A stretch of 64,000 bases of DNA from Odontesthes bonariensis (GCF_027942865.1 NC_134524.1:6664036-6728035); one strand, 5' to 3'. Counted from the stretch's first letter, positions 43,401 to 54,376 are shown. Notes: generated by a model from the letters alone, not told the origin. Numbers and translations: made by a program.

Positions 43401-46400
43401 AAAGAAGTGGAGAACCTCTTTCTCCGCTCGCTCTCTCCTCCCGGAGGTGTCGTTGACACGCCGTTTTCCTTGGGTGGTAAATAACGGAGCTGGAGTTGGC
43501 TGTGAATATGATGGCGGAAAGTTTAGTAAATCACTGCGTGCGATTCGTTTAAATAATTCTCCTTCCAGACTTTTCCAGTCTGAAAGAGAAACTGCCGTAA
43601 ATCTACAGGCAACAGGGCCAGGCAGAGAGATCAACCTGTCCCCGCGTTCAGGTGCTGAAGGGAAACCGCTCGTATATCTGAGCCCAGAGGCAAAGAGCTT
43701 CTTCTAAGCTTGTGATGCACCATGGGGGCCTTTTCCCAGTCACCTCCAGGAGCCGTGAACACAGAGATATGAAAGCCTGTCCTCATTCGGGATCATAAAG
43801 CTGCTCTGATTCACAGCACAACGGGTTCAGGTTTTACTCTCCTGGTGTTTAACATCCTATAACAAAAAAAAAAGCATCAACACAACTGCGGAGGTTCTGC
43901 TCGACCTCAGACCACAGAGGTCCTCGCAGATCCAGCTATAAGTTTTCACCACCGCAGCTTTCCTGCCAAACTAATATGAGGAGTCTGAGTGAAATAAATG
44001 CAGAAATGGGTTTAAAACACAGGGGCTGCTGCGGACATTACCTTCCAGAGATCTGTATTTTTCACCATCTGGAACCAACCAAAAACGAAGGAAAGGTCCT
44101 ATTACCTGGTCAAAAACTGTAGAAACTGTATTTTTCTAATCCAGCCATCACTCCCAGAGCTCCCCGGGGCCTGTCAGCTCTGACCACAGGCCACCAGCCT
44201 CTCCGGCAGGCGCCTCCATCTGGGCTCCCGGCCAGTTCAGCCAATTTTACTTGAAGGTTATTATTGAAAAAAAGAAAAAGAAAGAGAGCCAGACAATACG
44301 AAGCACCAGGCGAAGAATCTCTCAACCAGCAAGTGAGTTCTAAATGCTTATTTAATGTTATTGAGCGACTCCGACCTGAGGGGATCGAGCTGAGACGTGA
44401 GCAGAAAGTCTCAGACGGGGGAAATCACAGGGTAACGAGGCCGACTGGCACACTGCCGCGCTTTCTCTCATCATAAATTACGCGGATGTGGTGAGACTGC
44501 AGGATTCCAGCCCGTTGATGTCAGTCATTTACCACCCAAACGTGGACGGACGCACAGGATCAGCGAAGGACGGACGCGCCGCTCAGACTCTAAGGCTAAT
44601 ATTTGTCCGTGTGAGCATAATAAGCACCCTCCGTGTGTTCCACGTGGGGCACGGAAAAGACGACCCTCCATCAAACGCACGCACAGAACAATCATTCTGT
44701 CAGCGGTGCGTCTCTATTTCCAGTTTCACAGCCGTTGTGGTGCCCGAGCAAACTTGTACTTTTCCATAAAATCTCCCCCCCCGATGTAATTTAGTTTCCG
44801 ACTACATCTTCTAATCAGCCGGGCTTTTTTGATCCCACAACAGCTTCCTGTGGCGCGGAAAAAAGACTCACACGAGTGTCCCGTTTATCCGCCGCGTTCG
44901 CCACCAACTCTGCGCGCACTCTGTCATTTGCAAATTCCTCCTTCTTGATGGTCTGCTTTCTGGTGAAAATCCTCAGCTGAAAAATACCCACAGATGCTGT
45001 TTTTATTTGACAATCAAAGCATAATTTCTCAGTAATTTGAGGGTTTTCGACGGTTTTGCGACCAGCACCGGCCTCTTGCTTTCTGTGCACATTTGAGCAG
45101 TTTAACATCTACGGGTAATTCAATATGTGCGCTCGCTGCTGCCTTCGACACGTTTGGATTCAGTGGCTTCACGAGTCGGTTGGTCGATCAGATCGGGTTC
45201 TGTCGTGTTTCTTTAGGAGGTTTTAAATGAACAGAGAGAGTTTGACTCTTTCAGGGGTTCCACAGGGTGCAGTTCTTGGTCTTGTGGAGAATGTGGAGAC
45301 TCCTCATCTTGTCTGAGGAGTTTTTAATATCGTAAAATGTGCTTCATCCCTAATTTACAGCAGAAGCTGCACAGTTAAAGTAGAAGAGCATCATTTATTT
45401 TCCCTCTTAAATGCATATTATACATAATTAATCATTTAATCTGCGTTTTTAGTGAGTGAGGGACAGGACGGTTCAGAGGGTTTTAGGATATCTGCATTTC
45501 TTTTTGTTTGGATTCTTCTTTCTAACGCTACTTTGAGCAGTTTTGTTAGAAACTTTGGGATTCTTTTGAGTGCATATGTTCCTACTTAAGCATATCTGGG
45601 GGGTAAAAAAGAAAAAACAGAAACCTTGAAAAGATCGTGTAGGAATTTGGGCCTTTACTTAGTTTAACTTTGACTTAATACAACCAAAATCTGTGTTGAG
45701 GATGTTGCGTCTTTTAGAAATAACGTTTAAAAGGAACATCAATATTTGTAGTAACTTAGCTAAATATGGTTATAGTTCTACTTTAAACAGGCCATGAAAA
45801 GAGGCAAAAATAATCAAAGAATTAAAGCATGTGGCGCTAAAGCAACAGTTGTTGTTAAGGTGATAATAGTGGCATTTATTAAATTAAGTGAAATATTTGT
45901 CATTAAAAAATTAATTAAGTCAAAATGCAAACGATTCACTGATTCCAGCTTCTGAGTTTTTTCTTAGTCTATTAGAATAAACTAAGAAAATATATTTAGA
46001 TTTATTCTAAATGGTAAAATAAGTATATTTAGTAGGTTTTGGAATGAAGAACAAATGGGCAAATTTGGGTTATTTTTCAACAAATTTCTAACTTTTTTGT
46101 TAGAAATAATTAGTAGTAGTTGTGGTGATGACTTAAAGGGATAGTTCGCCTCTTTTGACATGAAGCTGTATAACATCCCATATCAGCAACATCATTTATG
46201 AACATCTTCTTACCCCCTGCTGCGTCCTGTGAGCAGAGTTCCAGCCTCGTTTTGGTGTTGATGAAAGTAGTCCGGCTAGTTGTCTGGGGTTTAAAAAATA
46301 AAGCGTTTTGCTTCTCAAAACAATATGCGTTCTAAAGAGTAATACATTTGCATCACAAAATCGTTCTCCAGGAAAGAGTCAGACCTCACAATCGCTTGGA

Positions 46401-49400
46401 CCTATTTTCTCTCTCTTCGAATCACTACATTCAGCCGCCTGCCGACAGCCGCGCCTGTTACGGTGTTTAACGGTGTTGCTTTTATTTCTTCTCGATTAGA
46501 CTACTGTAACAGCCTTTTTTTTATCAATAATAAAGACCTGGATCGTCTCCAGACTGCACAGAATGCAGCTGCGCGGCTTTTAACTCACATCAGCCCAGTT
46601 TTAGCATTGGCTTCCAGCCCATTTTAGAATCCATTTTAAAATACTGGTCCTTACTTTTAGAGCCCTACATGGTCAAGCCCCTGCATACATCTCTGATCTG
46701 ATTTATCACCGTACATCTGCCCGTACTCTGAGTTCAGCAGCTCAGAGGCTGTTGGTTGTTCCTCACACACACTTCCACACTCGAGGCGACCGTTCCTCTC
46801 TGGAACGCCTTGCCGCTTTTAGTTAGACAGTAGTGAACTTACCTATGTCTCCATATATATATATATCTTGGTATGGTCTTTTTCATCTTTTATGTTTTTA
46901 TAATTATTTATTTGTTTTATTGGTGGCGTTTTCTTATAATTTTTTTATGATTTGATAGTAAAGCACTTTGTGATCTTTATCTGTGAAAGGTGCTATATAA
47001 ATAAAGTTTACTTACTTTCGTACTGTCTACACAGCAGGCAGTGATATGAAGGGAGAGAAAATAGGGCCAAGCGATTGTGAGGTCTGACTTTTTCCTGGAG
47101 AACGATTTTGTGATGCAAATGTATTACTCTTTTGAACGCATATTGTTTTGAGAAGCAAAACGCTTTATTTTTTAAACCCCAGCCAACTAGCCGGACTACC
47201 TTCATTAAGACCAAAACGAGGCTGGAACTCGGCTCACAGGACGCAGCAGGGGGTAAGAAGATGTTCATAAATGATGTTGCTGATATGGGATGTCATACAG
47301 CTTCATGTCAAAAGAGGCGAACTATCCCTTTAACCGTGACACGCTCCCACACTTGGTTTTTACAAAGAATCACATCCAACCTGTAGAAATTATACGAAAT
47401 GCTGCTGATCCAAATAGAGGCAGAAAATCTGCTCATATATGTCTTTAAAACACTCAAAGCTCAGGTTACCAATGTTACTGCGATCTAAAGTAAGAACACT
47501 TTTTTATTTCGAACTGACTATTGAGCAGATTAATCACCTTTAAAATCCTCTAACTGGTCCATCTCTGGCTTGTTCTCTGTGTGTAACCTGATCGGGTCTC
47601 TCGGGTCTTCCAGCCGTTTCCAGCTGGGATGCGTTCGGTTCCTGAGGTCTACGTTCAGCTCATTGGGGTTTACAGCTAATGAAATATGCTACGTGAATAA
47701 AACACCGCCATGAAACTCACACACTGACCTGTGTCGGCCCCGGGATGCAGGACAGAACCCTCTCGATGTTCTCCGAGGTCACGTCGACATCGTCCACGGC
47801 CACGAGCACGTCGCCTGAGCACAGCGTGCAGCAAAAAGACATTCATCAGCCAAATGTGGGTCAAACCGACCCAGCAATGGAGTTAAATACAGCAAATGGT
47901 GCCGTTTAACACTGAGATAAACCACTGATAAAGAGTCACCTGAACCCATAACAGAGTAAAGGATGATACAGATTCATATTCAACATTTAAAATAAACAAA
48001 AGCCGGGGTTTCGGAGCTTTTTGACCTGTGTGGATCCAGTAAACAGCCATTAAACAACTTCACCTGCCTGTGTGCACACCAGCAGCAACCATTTCAGGTA
48101 TTTAAGCGCTCTAATTGTTTGAGCATGTTGCAGCGCAGCGGAAAAGCTTCTCTAAACAGCAACTGATGTCGGTGATCATTTGTGGGTGAAGCTCGACTGG
48201 CATTCTTCTGTTTTCAGGCAAAAAGAGAGGAGAAAAACCACTTCAGAGACGCTAAAACTGAGCTCCGAGTCTCACCGAAGCCTGAAAACACTGCAGCACG
48301 AGCTGGGAAAGTTGCTCCTAAACTTCTGTTTAACACAGGACTGAAAGCTGTGGAAATGACCTGTACTGGTGTTTAAGATGGGGTTTTTCCACTCCTGCAT
48401 TACTTTATAGATGTAGCTGTGGTTTAAACACACTTAAACTGTACAAAGCATCACAAAGAATAAAAATAATCCACACTCAAAGCGGAGCAGTTTACCCAAA
48501 CCAACATTTAACCTGAATAAATCTCCCAGTCTTGATGAATTTGGTATGGTAGCCTATGTTTATGTTAGACTCATTATTTGGGTTTACGGTGCTTTTCTCT
48601 TCAGAAATCTGCCTCCGTGTGCGTGACTATGGCTATGTTATAATAATTACAAGCCGTGCTTTGGCAGCGCATCTGTATGGCGTTGAAATTAATGGGGCAG
48701 GAGTGGAGCCCGACTCTACAGATGACTGTTACTGAAATCATAGAAGTTGTATTTTCCGTGCCTGGAGCTCCACCGGTTCTTTTGTAAAGCAAGAAGTTCA
48801 GGCACGGAAGGACGTTTATGCAGGTCTAAATCAATCTCTAATGGTTGTGCTTTGGTGAAGTGAATAATCCTTTATATTCTGTCATGTCCGAACAGAAAAC
48901 TCTGTAAATAAAACAGGACAACGCCTGACCTCAGAGGGGGGGGAGGGGGGGACGGGTCAGAGCTGGATGAAGAGCTGTCAGTTTCTGACTCATAAGCTCA
49001 GAATAATCTCTTTGGCTGTGTTCCAAACCACATACTTCTCCTACTACTCATACTAACGTTTTGAGTTAGTATGTGAGTTTGAGTAAGCGAGAAGTTCCCG
49101 GATGCATACTAGATTCTCTGAAATGTTGGATATGCATCATGAGGTTACTACTCATACTCAAACTACCCAAGATGCAACGTAATGTGACGTCGCCGATCGT
49201 CATTTCCTGTCAAAACGGCAGTTTCAAGCTAGCTACAACGAGGGTAGGTTTACTTACTGTTTTCAAAACAAAAGCACCAAATGTGTCGTAATGGCTTTCC
49301 CTATGATAAAAGGCAACGGGTATTTTATTTTGTGAAAATAACTGGAAGTGCGTTGCTCACTGCGGCTAGCTTTAGTAGCGCCGAATTTGTGGGAACAAAA

Positions 49401-52400
49401 TTGTAAACAGCCGGTATTTTGTCAGGTTTTCAACACGTTGGGGATCTAAACGACTACTTTCTCTCCTGAAAATGTTTCAAATGTTGCTAAAGTTTACAGA
49501 GTTTAGAGCTTAAGAGAAATCAGCTTCAGGCCGGCTGATTTTGGCTCGGGCAGGAGCGAAATGCATTGTGGGTAAACGCTCTGCATACTGTCTGATCGAT
49601 GAGTATGCAGTATGTAGTATGTAATATGCAGTATAGTATGTAGTATGTAGTATGTAGTATGCAGTATGTAGTATGCAGTATGTAGTATGCAGTATGGAAG
49701 TATGTAGTATGCAGTATGTAGTATGTAGTATGTAGTATGCAGTATGTAGTATGCAGTATGTAGTATGTAGTATGCAGTATGCAGTATGTAGTATGCAGTA
49801 TGTAGTATGCAGTATGTAGTATGTAGTATGCAGTATGTAGTATGCAGTATGCAGTATGTAGTATGCAGTATGTAGTATGCAGTATGCAGTATGCAGTAAG
49901 CAGTATGCAGTATGTAGTATGCAGTATGCAGTATGCAGTATGTAGTATGCAGCATGTAGTATGCAGTATGTAGTATGTAGTATGCAGTATGCAGTAAGCA
50001 GTATGCAGTATGTAGTATGTAGTATGTAGTATGCAGTATGTAGTATGCAGTATGTAGTATGCAGTATGGAAGTATGTAGTATGCAGTATGTAGTATGTAG
50101 TATGTAGTATGCAGTATGTAGTATGCAGTATGTAGTATGTAGTATGCAGTATGCAGTATGTAGTATGCAGTATGTAGTATGTAGTATGCAGTATGTAGTA
50201 TGCTGTATGCAGTATGTAGTATGCAGTATGCAGTATGTAGTATGCAGTATGCAGTAAGCAGTATGCAGTATGTAGTATGCAGTATGCAGTATGCAGTATG
50301 TAGTATGCAGCATGTAGTATGCAGTATGTAGTATGTAGTATGCAGTATGCAGTAAGCAGTATGCAGTATGTAGTATGCAGTATACAGTATGCAGTATGCA
50401 GTATGCAGTAAGCAGTATGCAGTATGTAGTATGCAGTATGCAGTATGTAGTATGCAGTATGCAGTATGCTGTATGCAGTATGTAGTATGCAGTATGCAGT
50501 ATGTAGTATGCAGTATGCAGTAAGCAGTATGCAGTATGTAGTATGCAGTATGCAGTATGCAGTATGTAGTATGCAGCATGTAGTATGCAGTATGTAGTAT
50601 GTAGTATGCAGTATGCAGTAAGCAGTATGCAGTATGTAGTATGCAGTATACAGTATGCAGTATGCAGTATGCAGTATGCACTTTCGAACACAGCCTTTGT
50701 CTGAACGTAATCCATTTTTATAAGGAGGCATTTCAGATGAAAAGCACCACAAAAAGCTATGACATCAATCTCCAGCTTAAAGAAGCGACCTATTAGAATG
50801 ACGGTCTTACCAATTAGGATTTGGCCACATTTCATGGCTGCACAGTTGGGTATGAGTCCGTGAACAGTCAGTCTTTCTTCTTCTCTGACCACAGCAGGGT
50901 TCCCCTGCCCTGTGCCCCAGGAGGGCCGATGCACCACCCCCAGCAGCGCCTCCAGCAGGCCTCCGCTGTCGCAGACGGGAGCAGCCGAGCCCGCCAAACG
51001 TTTAGGGTTGAGGTAGACGCACACTTCCTTCAGCTGCTGCGGCTCGACCGTCACGCCCTGCCTTTGGCCCGGCTGGTTCTTCAGGATGGAGGCCGGCGGC
51101 GACGACTCGTCTTTACCCCCATCCCTGCCCCCTCTGCGCTGAGAAGCTCGGCGTTTTCTCCTCAGTATCCTCGCGAGCCTCTTGAGAGCGGGCTCACCTT
51201 TGGTCCGCGAGCTGCACCTCTGCTTCCTGTGTTGCTCGGTGATGATCTCCGCCTCCTTCTCACTGAAGCGGACATGATTTGTGGAGACGCACTGATTTGC
51301 GGCGGTCTGGGCCAAAGCCGCCTCCTCTTCACCCTCACTCAGCTCCAGGTAGAAAAGCTCGCCATTCTTCTGAATATCATCGAGCCATTCTGGTTCCAAG
51401 TCGCTGAGAGAAAACAAAACATTCAAACACAGAATAAGGTGGACCGCTAATAAAATAACAGCAACTAGAACTCACATTCTCACCAGATTAAGTATTCAAA
51501 TCTTATTTAATTAAAGTATTTTTATACATTCTTTAGACTTAATTGCATGTTATTCTTTAACCAAGAGTACTTAAATATCCGCCATAGTTTAAGTCTTTAT
51601 GGGTGCCCATGCTTGCGTCTGACTCTGCAGACTCTCTCACAAGTTGTAGCCGCTAATTAACCACACACAGCGTGCTGAGGGGAAAAAGTACGTCTGTATA
51701 TGTGGCTTCTTTTTGTTTCTATACGTTTCTTTCGTCATGGGCAAAGTGCATTAGAGAGATGTTTAATTTTACTGTCAGTGAGTTGCAGAAACATGTATGT
51801 TTCTAGAGGCAATGAGGCATTTATTTAAGGTTATTTCACTAAAACTATGCAATGTAGCCTACATGCTAATTCACATAATTTTGAACTATATCAGTATAAA
51901 TACAACAAGAATGACCATAATAATTAGAAGAATTTGAATTGAGATTTTCTCAACCTCATTTAAACAAATCTGTACTCGTTTATAACATTTGTAAACACAC
52001 AAATTAAATGTAATATGCATAAATACAAGATATATAACTTTTATAACCTTGCTGTCTTGCTCAAAGTGTGTCCTAAATCAATGCACAGCTTGAATTATGG
52101 CTTTGTGGATGTAGGCTGTACCTCCACCCCTCCTTTATTCTGGTTCCCCTTTGAGTTTACGAATGAGCAACTTGTTCTGTTTAGTTCAGACAGTCAGCGT
52201 CTCTCAGCACGGAATCTCCCACAAACAATCAGCAGCATGGCAGGTCGCAGTGAAACATTTTTAATGTTAGTTATCTTTGCATCTTGTCATGATCACGTAA
52301 CACTTTTGTTTAATCAGCTACTACCTCTCCCATGCTCCTTTTAGTGTCTGCACTCTCAGATCAAAACAGCCCACCTCCAGATATATCAGCAGCAGCCGCC

Positions 52401-52952
52401 CCCCCCCCCCCCCCCCCCCCCAACAGAAGCTGTTCAATGTACCCCACCAGGTAAATATAGACTATAGACATGGATCACTTTTGCCCCCTAACAAAGATGT
52501 GAGGTGTGGACAATGATATGTTATGTTACATTCTTTATGAATATGGTTGCTACAATTCAACCAGTTATATTGTACGGTATGTTTCTGTATGTTTCAGATT
52601 CGTGCCCCATGTGCCCCCTTTTGACTTCAAGCACCCGCCCCTCCAAAGATCTCTGCACGGCCCTGCTTTTAAAGGTTTACCCCCCAGCTGAAAGCATAAC
52701 CCAAAGCTAAATAAATAAATAAAAATAAAAGCACGTGGGAGGATATTAAGTGCACTTCTAGCCACAAAACATGCAGATATTTAGATTCCGTGTCTCTGTT
52801 TCTTATCACGGACTTTGATGATGTTCTTACTCTGTGTAATCGGAGCTGCTGCAACTCGATGATGTGGATTCGCCGTCTTCGACATCACCTTCGTCCTCGT
52901 GACCGCTCGAGCGAGCTTTTTCCACGCAGAGCTGGGCGTTTGCTAACGCCAT
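29543..52952 (-). CDS. intu: Protein inturned (intu), 17 exons
   Basis: Minus-strand exons: 52952-52831, 51403-50811, 47814-47729, 41323-41108, 38123-38005, 37925-37836, 37320-37243, 36382-36199, 36052-35999, 35892-35830, 35744-35526, 34416-34324, 34245-33811, 32892-32798, 32702-32513, 30927-30785, 29654-29543. All phases agree; 963 aa (human 942). INTU with FUZ and WDPCP forms the CPLANE complex for ciliogenesis, planar cell polarity and Rab23 activation at the basal body. Family signatures: acidic/Ser N-terminus with [23 protein letters not shown]-like segment about 165-265 ([20 protein letters not shown]), [70 protein letters not shown], a Ser-rich linker in exon 13, and the ending [18 protein letters not shown]...FGLAL. 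The first ATG in frame at 52952 was chosen; an ATG at 53053 is followed by an early stop. Confidence 0.96.
29681..30472. mobile_element. Foldback element with about 195-bp inverted repeats
   Basis: Left end TCAGGTTCACTGTG and right end CACAGTGAACCTGA; arms 29681-29878 and 30272-30472 are inverted copies with a few indels (shared: CCATTTTGGAATTTCAAAAC, GCTACTTTGGCCTCTAAAC). The centre is unique. No clear target duplication. It fills most of intu intron 16, 26 bp from exon 17. Confidence 0.82.
31166..32028. mobile_element. Family T MITE, copy 5, with nested hAT MITE
   Basis: Ends TTAAAGGGATAGTTCACC and CTATCCCTTTAA. The left arm is broken at position 89 by the hAT insertion, and much of the centre is deleted. 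In intu intron 15. Confidence 0.88.
31255..31727. mobile_element. hAT-type MITE with perfect 8-bp target duplication
   Basis: Terminal repeats are CAGTGCTTAATTTG and (inverse of the right end) CAGGGCTTAATTTG. The flanks CCCCTGCT at 31247-31254 and 31728-31735 are identical. The target lies in the conserved CCCCCTGCTGCG segment of the host MITE. 473 bp, no transposase. Confidence 0.93.
32914..33495 (+). mobile_element. Family G MITE, copy c
   Basis: GGCTGTGTTCAAAACC to GGTTTCGAACACAGCC. Shortest copy, with minimal arrays at both ends. In intu intron 13, 21 bp upstream (minus sense) of the exon 14 acceptor. Confidence 0.9.
34417..35525. other. intu intron 11 with possible degenerate repeats
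   Basis: A 34-bp segment containing GGGAAAATCGATTGAAAAGC occurs twice (about 34570-34606 and 34728-34763). From 34808, GGCTACGTTTACACGGAAAC followed by many AAACGC/GCGTTTT motifs to about 35390 resembles a dispersed fish DNA element, but I find no matching right terminus. Confidence 0.45.
36598..36800. repeat. AT-rich (ATTT)n-like tract
   Basis: Run of TATTATTTATTTTAT words in intu intron 7. Confidence 0.75.
36934..36975. repeat. GAAAGCTCT 9-bp tandem repeat
   Basis: Four perfect units plus a partial one, in intu intron 7. Confidence 0.9.
37415..37650 (+). mobile_element. L2-like LINE 3' fragment
   Basis: Same tail as 25500-25690: GGCTAAAAACCTACTTATTT, CACTTTGGTACACCGTAAGG, TATAAATAAAGTAC. 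In intu intron 6. Confidence 0.8.
39338..40087. mobile_element. hAT element with BED-finger reading frame and perfect 8-bp target duplication
   Basis: Ends CAGAGATGGGGAC and (inverse of the right end) TAGAGATGGGACC, with flanks CTAAGCAC at 39 330-39337 and 40088-40095 identical. Sub-terminal GACTTG/GACTCGAG words repeat on both sides. A plus-strand frame (39629-39826) encodes 65 residues including [20 protein letters not shown] and CHLKIH, a BED-type zinc-finger half followed by a good splice donor (CCAGTAAGT). No catalytic region, so non-autonomous. In intu intron 4. Confidence 0.88.
40100..40690. mobile_element. LINE 3' UTR fragments and (TA)n
   Basis: The reverse complement of 40100-40300 reads CACTCC/CTTCTTCCCATTCCTTTTTCGAAC, a fish CR1/L2-like 3' UTR motif, ending in an ATTGATTGATTGATAG tail. 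40399-40432 is (TA)n. 40590-40690 carries the AATTTCCCCCATTGGGG tail also seen at 26640. Confidence 0.6.
41324..42538. other. intu intron 3, proximal to exon 4
   Basis: Unique-looking sequence with a short (TG)n at 41743-41762. No gene recognised. Confidence 0.4.
42539..43163 (-). mobile_element. Family G MITE, copy d, inverted
   Basis: The body is in reverse orientation (GGCATCCGGGAACTTCTC order reversed relative to copies a, b, c and e). Left end GGCTGTGATACTTC is mutated; right end is GGTTTCGAACACAGCC. The AGTAGGAGTAGT array lies at the right. Flanked by AAA on both sides. In intu intron 3. Confidence 0.9.
43164..46132. other. intu intron 3, central part
   Basis: No exon found. At about 45255-45283 GGGGTTCCACAGGGTGCAGT translates GVPQGA, the reverse-transcriptase motif B' of a LINE, so about 45230-45330 is probably an old LINE scrap. 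The rest is unassigned and becomes AT-rich after 45400. Confidence 0.45.
46133..47333. mobile_element. Family T MITE, copy 6, with nested L2-like LINE
   Basis: Ends TTAAAGGGATAGTTCGCC and CTATCCCTTTAA; arms well preserved. The centre is split by a LINE fragment. In intu intron 3, 396 bp from exon 3. Confidence 0.88.
46468..47022 (+). mobile_element. L2-like LINE 3' fragment nested in family T copy 6
   Basis: Translates [52 protein letters not shown] with frameshifts. The tail is TAAAGCACTTTGTGATCTTT and GGTGCTATATAAATAAAG. The two strand halves of the host MITE resume on either side. Confidence 0.85.
47815..49013. other. intu intron 2, proximal part
   Basis: No gene or recognisable element. 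A G-rich run (GGGGGGGGAGGGGGGGAC) is at about 48936-48953. Confidence 0.4.
49014..50695 (+). mobile_element. Family G MITE, copy e, carrying a 1.08-kb satellite
   Basis: The body matches the other copies from GGCTGTGTTCCAAACCACAT. The 3' end is hugely expanded (separate entry) and closes with CTTTCGAACACAGCC. TTT flanks both ends. In intu intron 2, 115 bp from the exon 2 donor. Confidence 0.92.
49602..50680. repeat. 7-bp satellite AGTATGC/AGTATGT, about 154 units
   Basis: Heptamers AGTATGC and AGTATGT alternate, with variants AGCATGT, AGTAAGC, CTGTATG, AGTATAC and AGTATGGA. Variant order recurs: AGCATG at 49951, 50309 and 50575, and AGTATGGAAG at 49691 and 50063, showing duplicated blocks of about 266-372 bp. 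The minus strand has no stop in any frame across long stretches. Confidence 0.95.
51404..52830. other. intu intron 1
   Basis: No exon seen. A 23-nt C run lies at 52399-52421. AGATCTCTGCACGGCCCTG near 52649-52667 looks like the end of a fish DNA transposon (inverse CAGGGCCGTGCAG), with no partner end identified. Confidence 0.45.
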
Positions 52953-53200
52953 GAGGTCGAGGGGAAACTTTTCCTCCACGCGCAAATACGAAACGCGTCT
53001 TTTCTTCTTATTATTTTGTTTACAAAAAATTAGCGCCGAGTTCCTTTCGCCATGTTGTAGCGCTGTGGAACGCTACGGACGCGTCACGTGACGCACGAGC
53101 GTACAATCCAATTGGCTGACAGCGCAGTTGCCCCTGACAACACAGAAGCTATCCGAGCTCCTTGTTTGCTAGCAGGTCTAGAAGTTCGGCGGAAAGTTGT
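52953..53200 (-). promoter_or_regulatory. intu promoter with GCGTCACGTGACGC palindrome
   Basis: Immediately upstream of the intu start. A perfect 14-bp palindrome (53081-53094) contains GTCACGTGAC, the E-box form bound by USF and by TFEB-type factors (CLEAR motif). CCAATTGG, a palindromic CCAAT box, is at 53108-53115. CpG-rich, no TATA box. Function is inferred. Confidence 0.6.
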
Positions 53201-54376
53201 ATTTCACGGACCTGTTTTAGTATAAAAGTTGGTTAATATTTTAGTTAGGATTATTATCGCTAACGATAATATTATTATTAACGATAAATAATGCAGGAAG
53301 TACACGGACGCCACTATAAGCCTGCAAATTATTATAAGAAAACAAACCTAGTTTATCGGGGAATATAAATCCTATTTTCTGTAACAAAACTCGGTAAAAA
53401 CACGGAGGAATGCTACTTATTAACAGTCTGCATTATTATAAATTAATTTGCACTTTCATTCAGTAGCACAGCATCTGCACGAGGTTTTTAAATCTCCTCC
53501 GACATCCAGCAAAGTTCTGGCAAAGTGCCACCGGGCAAACAAACAAAAGCACACAAACTGAAATGCGTGTGTTCATATAAACTCTGTATGAAAGCGTGCA
53601 CAGACAACATCAAGGTGTGACCACCGACCTGTAAAGGAGAACACTGCGGATAGAGTCAAAATCCTCCAAGTTCTTGGAAAATGAGCTTCCATCTATAGAG
53701 AGATTAAACATCATTTGTGTTTCATGTTGCCGCCGGATCAAACGTCACGTCGATAAATGAAGTAGTTCAAAAATCCGGGAAAAAAAGGGGTATTAGTCCA
53801 CAGCCCAGCCTCTGATGCTTTTCCTTTTTTAAGCTCTGAGTGTTTCTGCAGGCAGGCGGAGCGGAATTTCTGCCTTCTTGGCAGGTGGAGCTGAACCCGC
53901 CTCCTCTGCGCTGCTCAGCAGGCAGAACCCTGGATTATTCATCCTCTGCAGCTTTAACTTCGGGTTTAACCAAGCACCTAAAGCCTTTTTACGCAAGCAA
54001 ACGCAGCCCAGCAGAGGCAGAACATTGGTGACTGTGCCCGAATGTGACCGAAAAACAAACGCTGCGGTGTCCCCACAGACCAGAGGGCAGCAGAGCACAT
54101 ATTCAGAAATCTCATCCGTGTGACTGATAATAGTTTACACGCCGTTCGGAATACGAGTCACGCAAATTCAATAAATAGTACCTGCAAAAAGAAACACAAT
54201 TATAAAACGGACGCAGCTGCACTACATGTTGATTACAAGCGGAAAATATCATCTTTTATTGGTTTGTTTCCGTCTTATAGGTAAAATAATCTCTTCAGCA
54301 GCTGGTAGCTGAAGCAGAGTACAATAAGAGACTCTTATACTGTAAAAGTACCCAGAATATCTTTGTTTTAATGTAC
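53201..54376. other. intu upstream intergenic sequence
   Basis: AT-rich, no gene recognised. Confidence 0.4.

Noticed and set aside
49602-50680. CRISPR-like array
   Set aside because: Units are contiguous 7-mers with no spacers, in a vertebrate genome.
49503-50752. Very long Tyr/His/Leu-rich frames on the minus strand
   Set aside because: They are translations of the AGTATGY satellite, open in every frame because of its composition; not a gene apart from the real intu exon 2 at their start.
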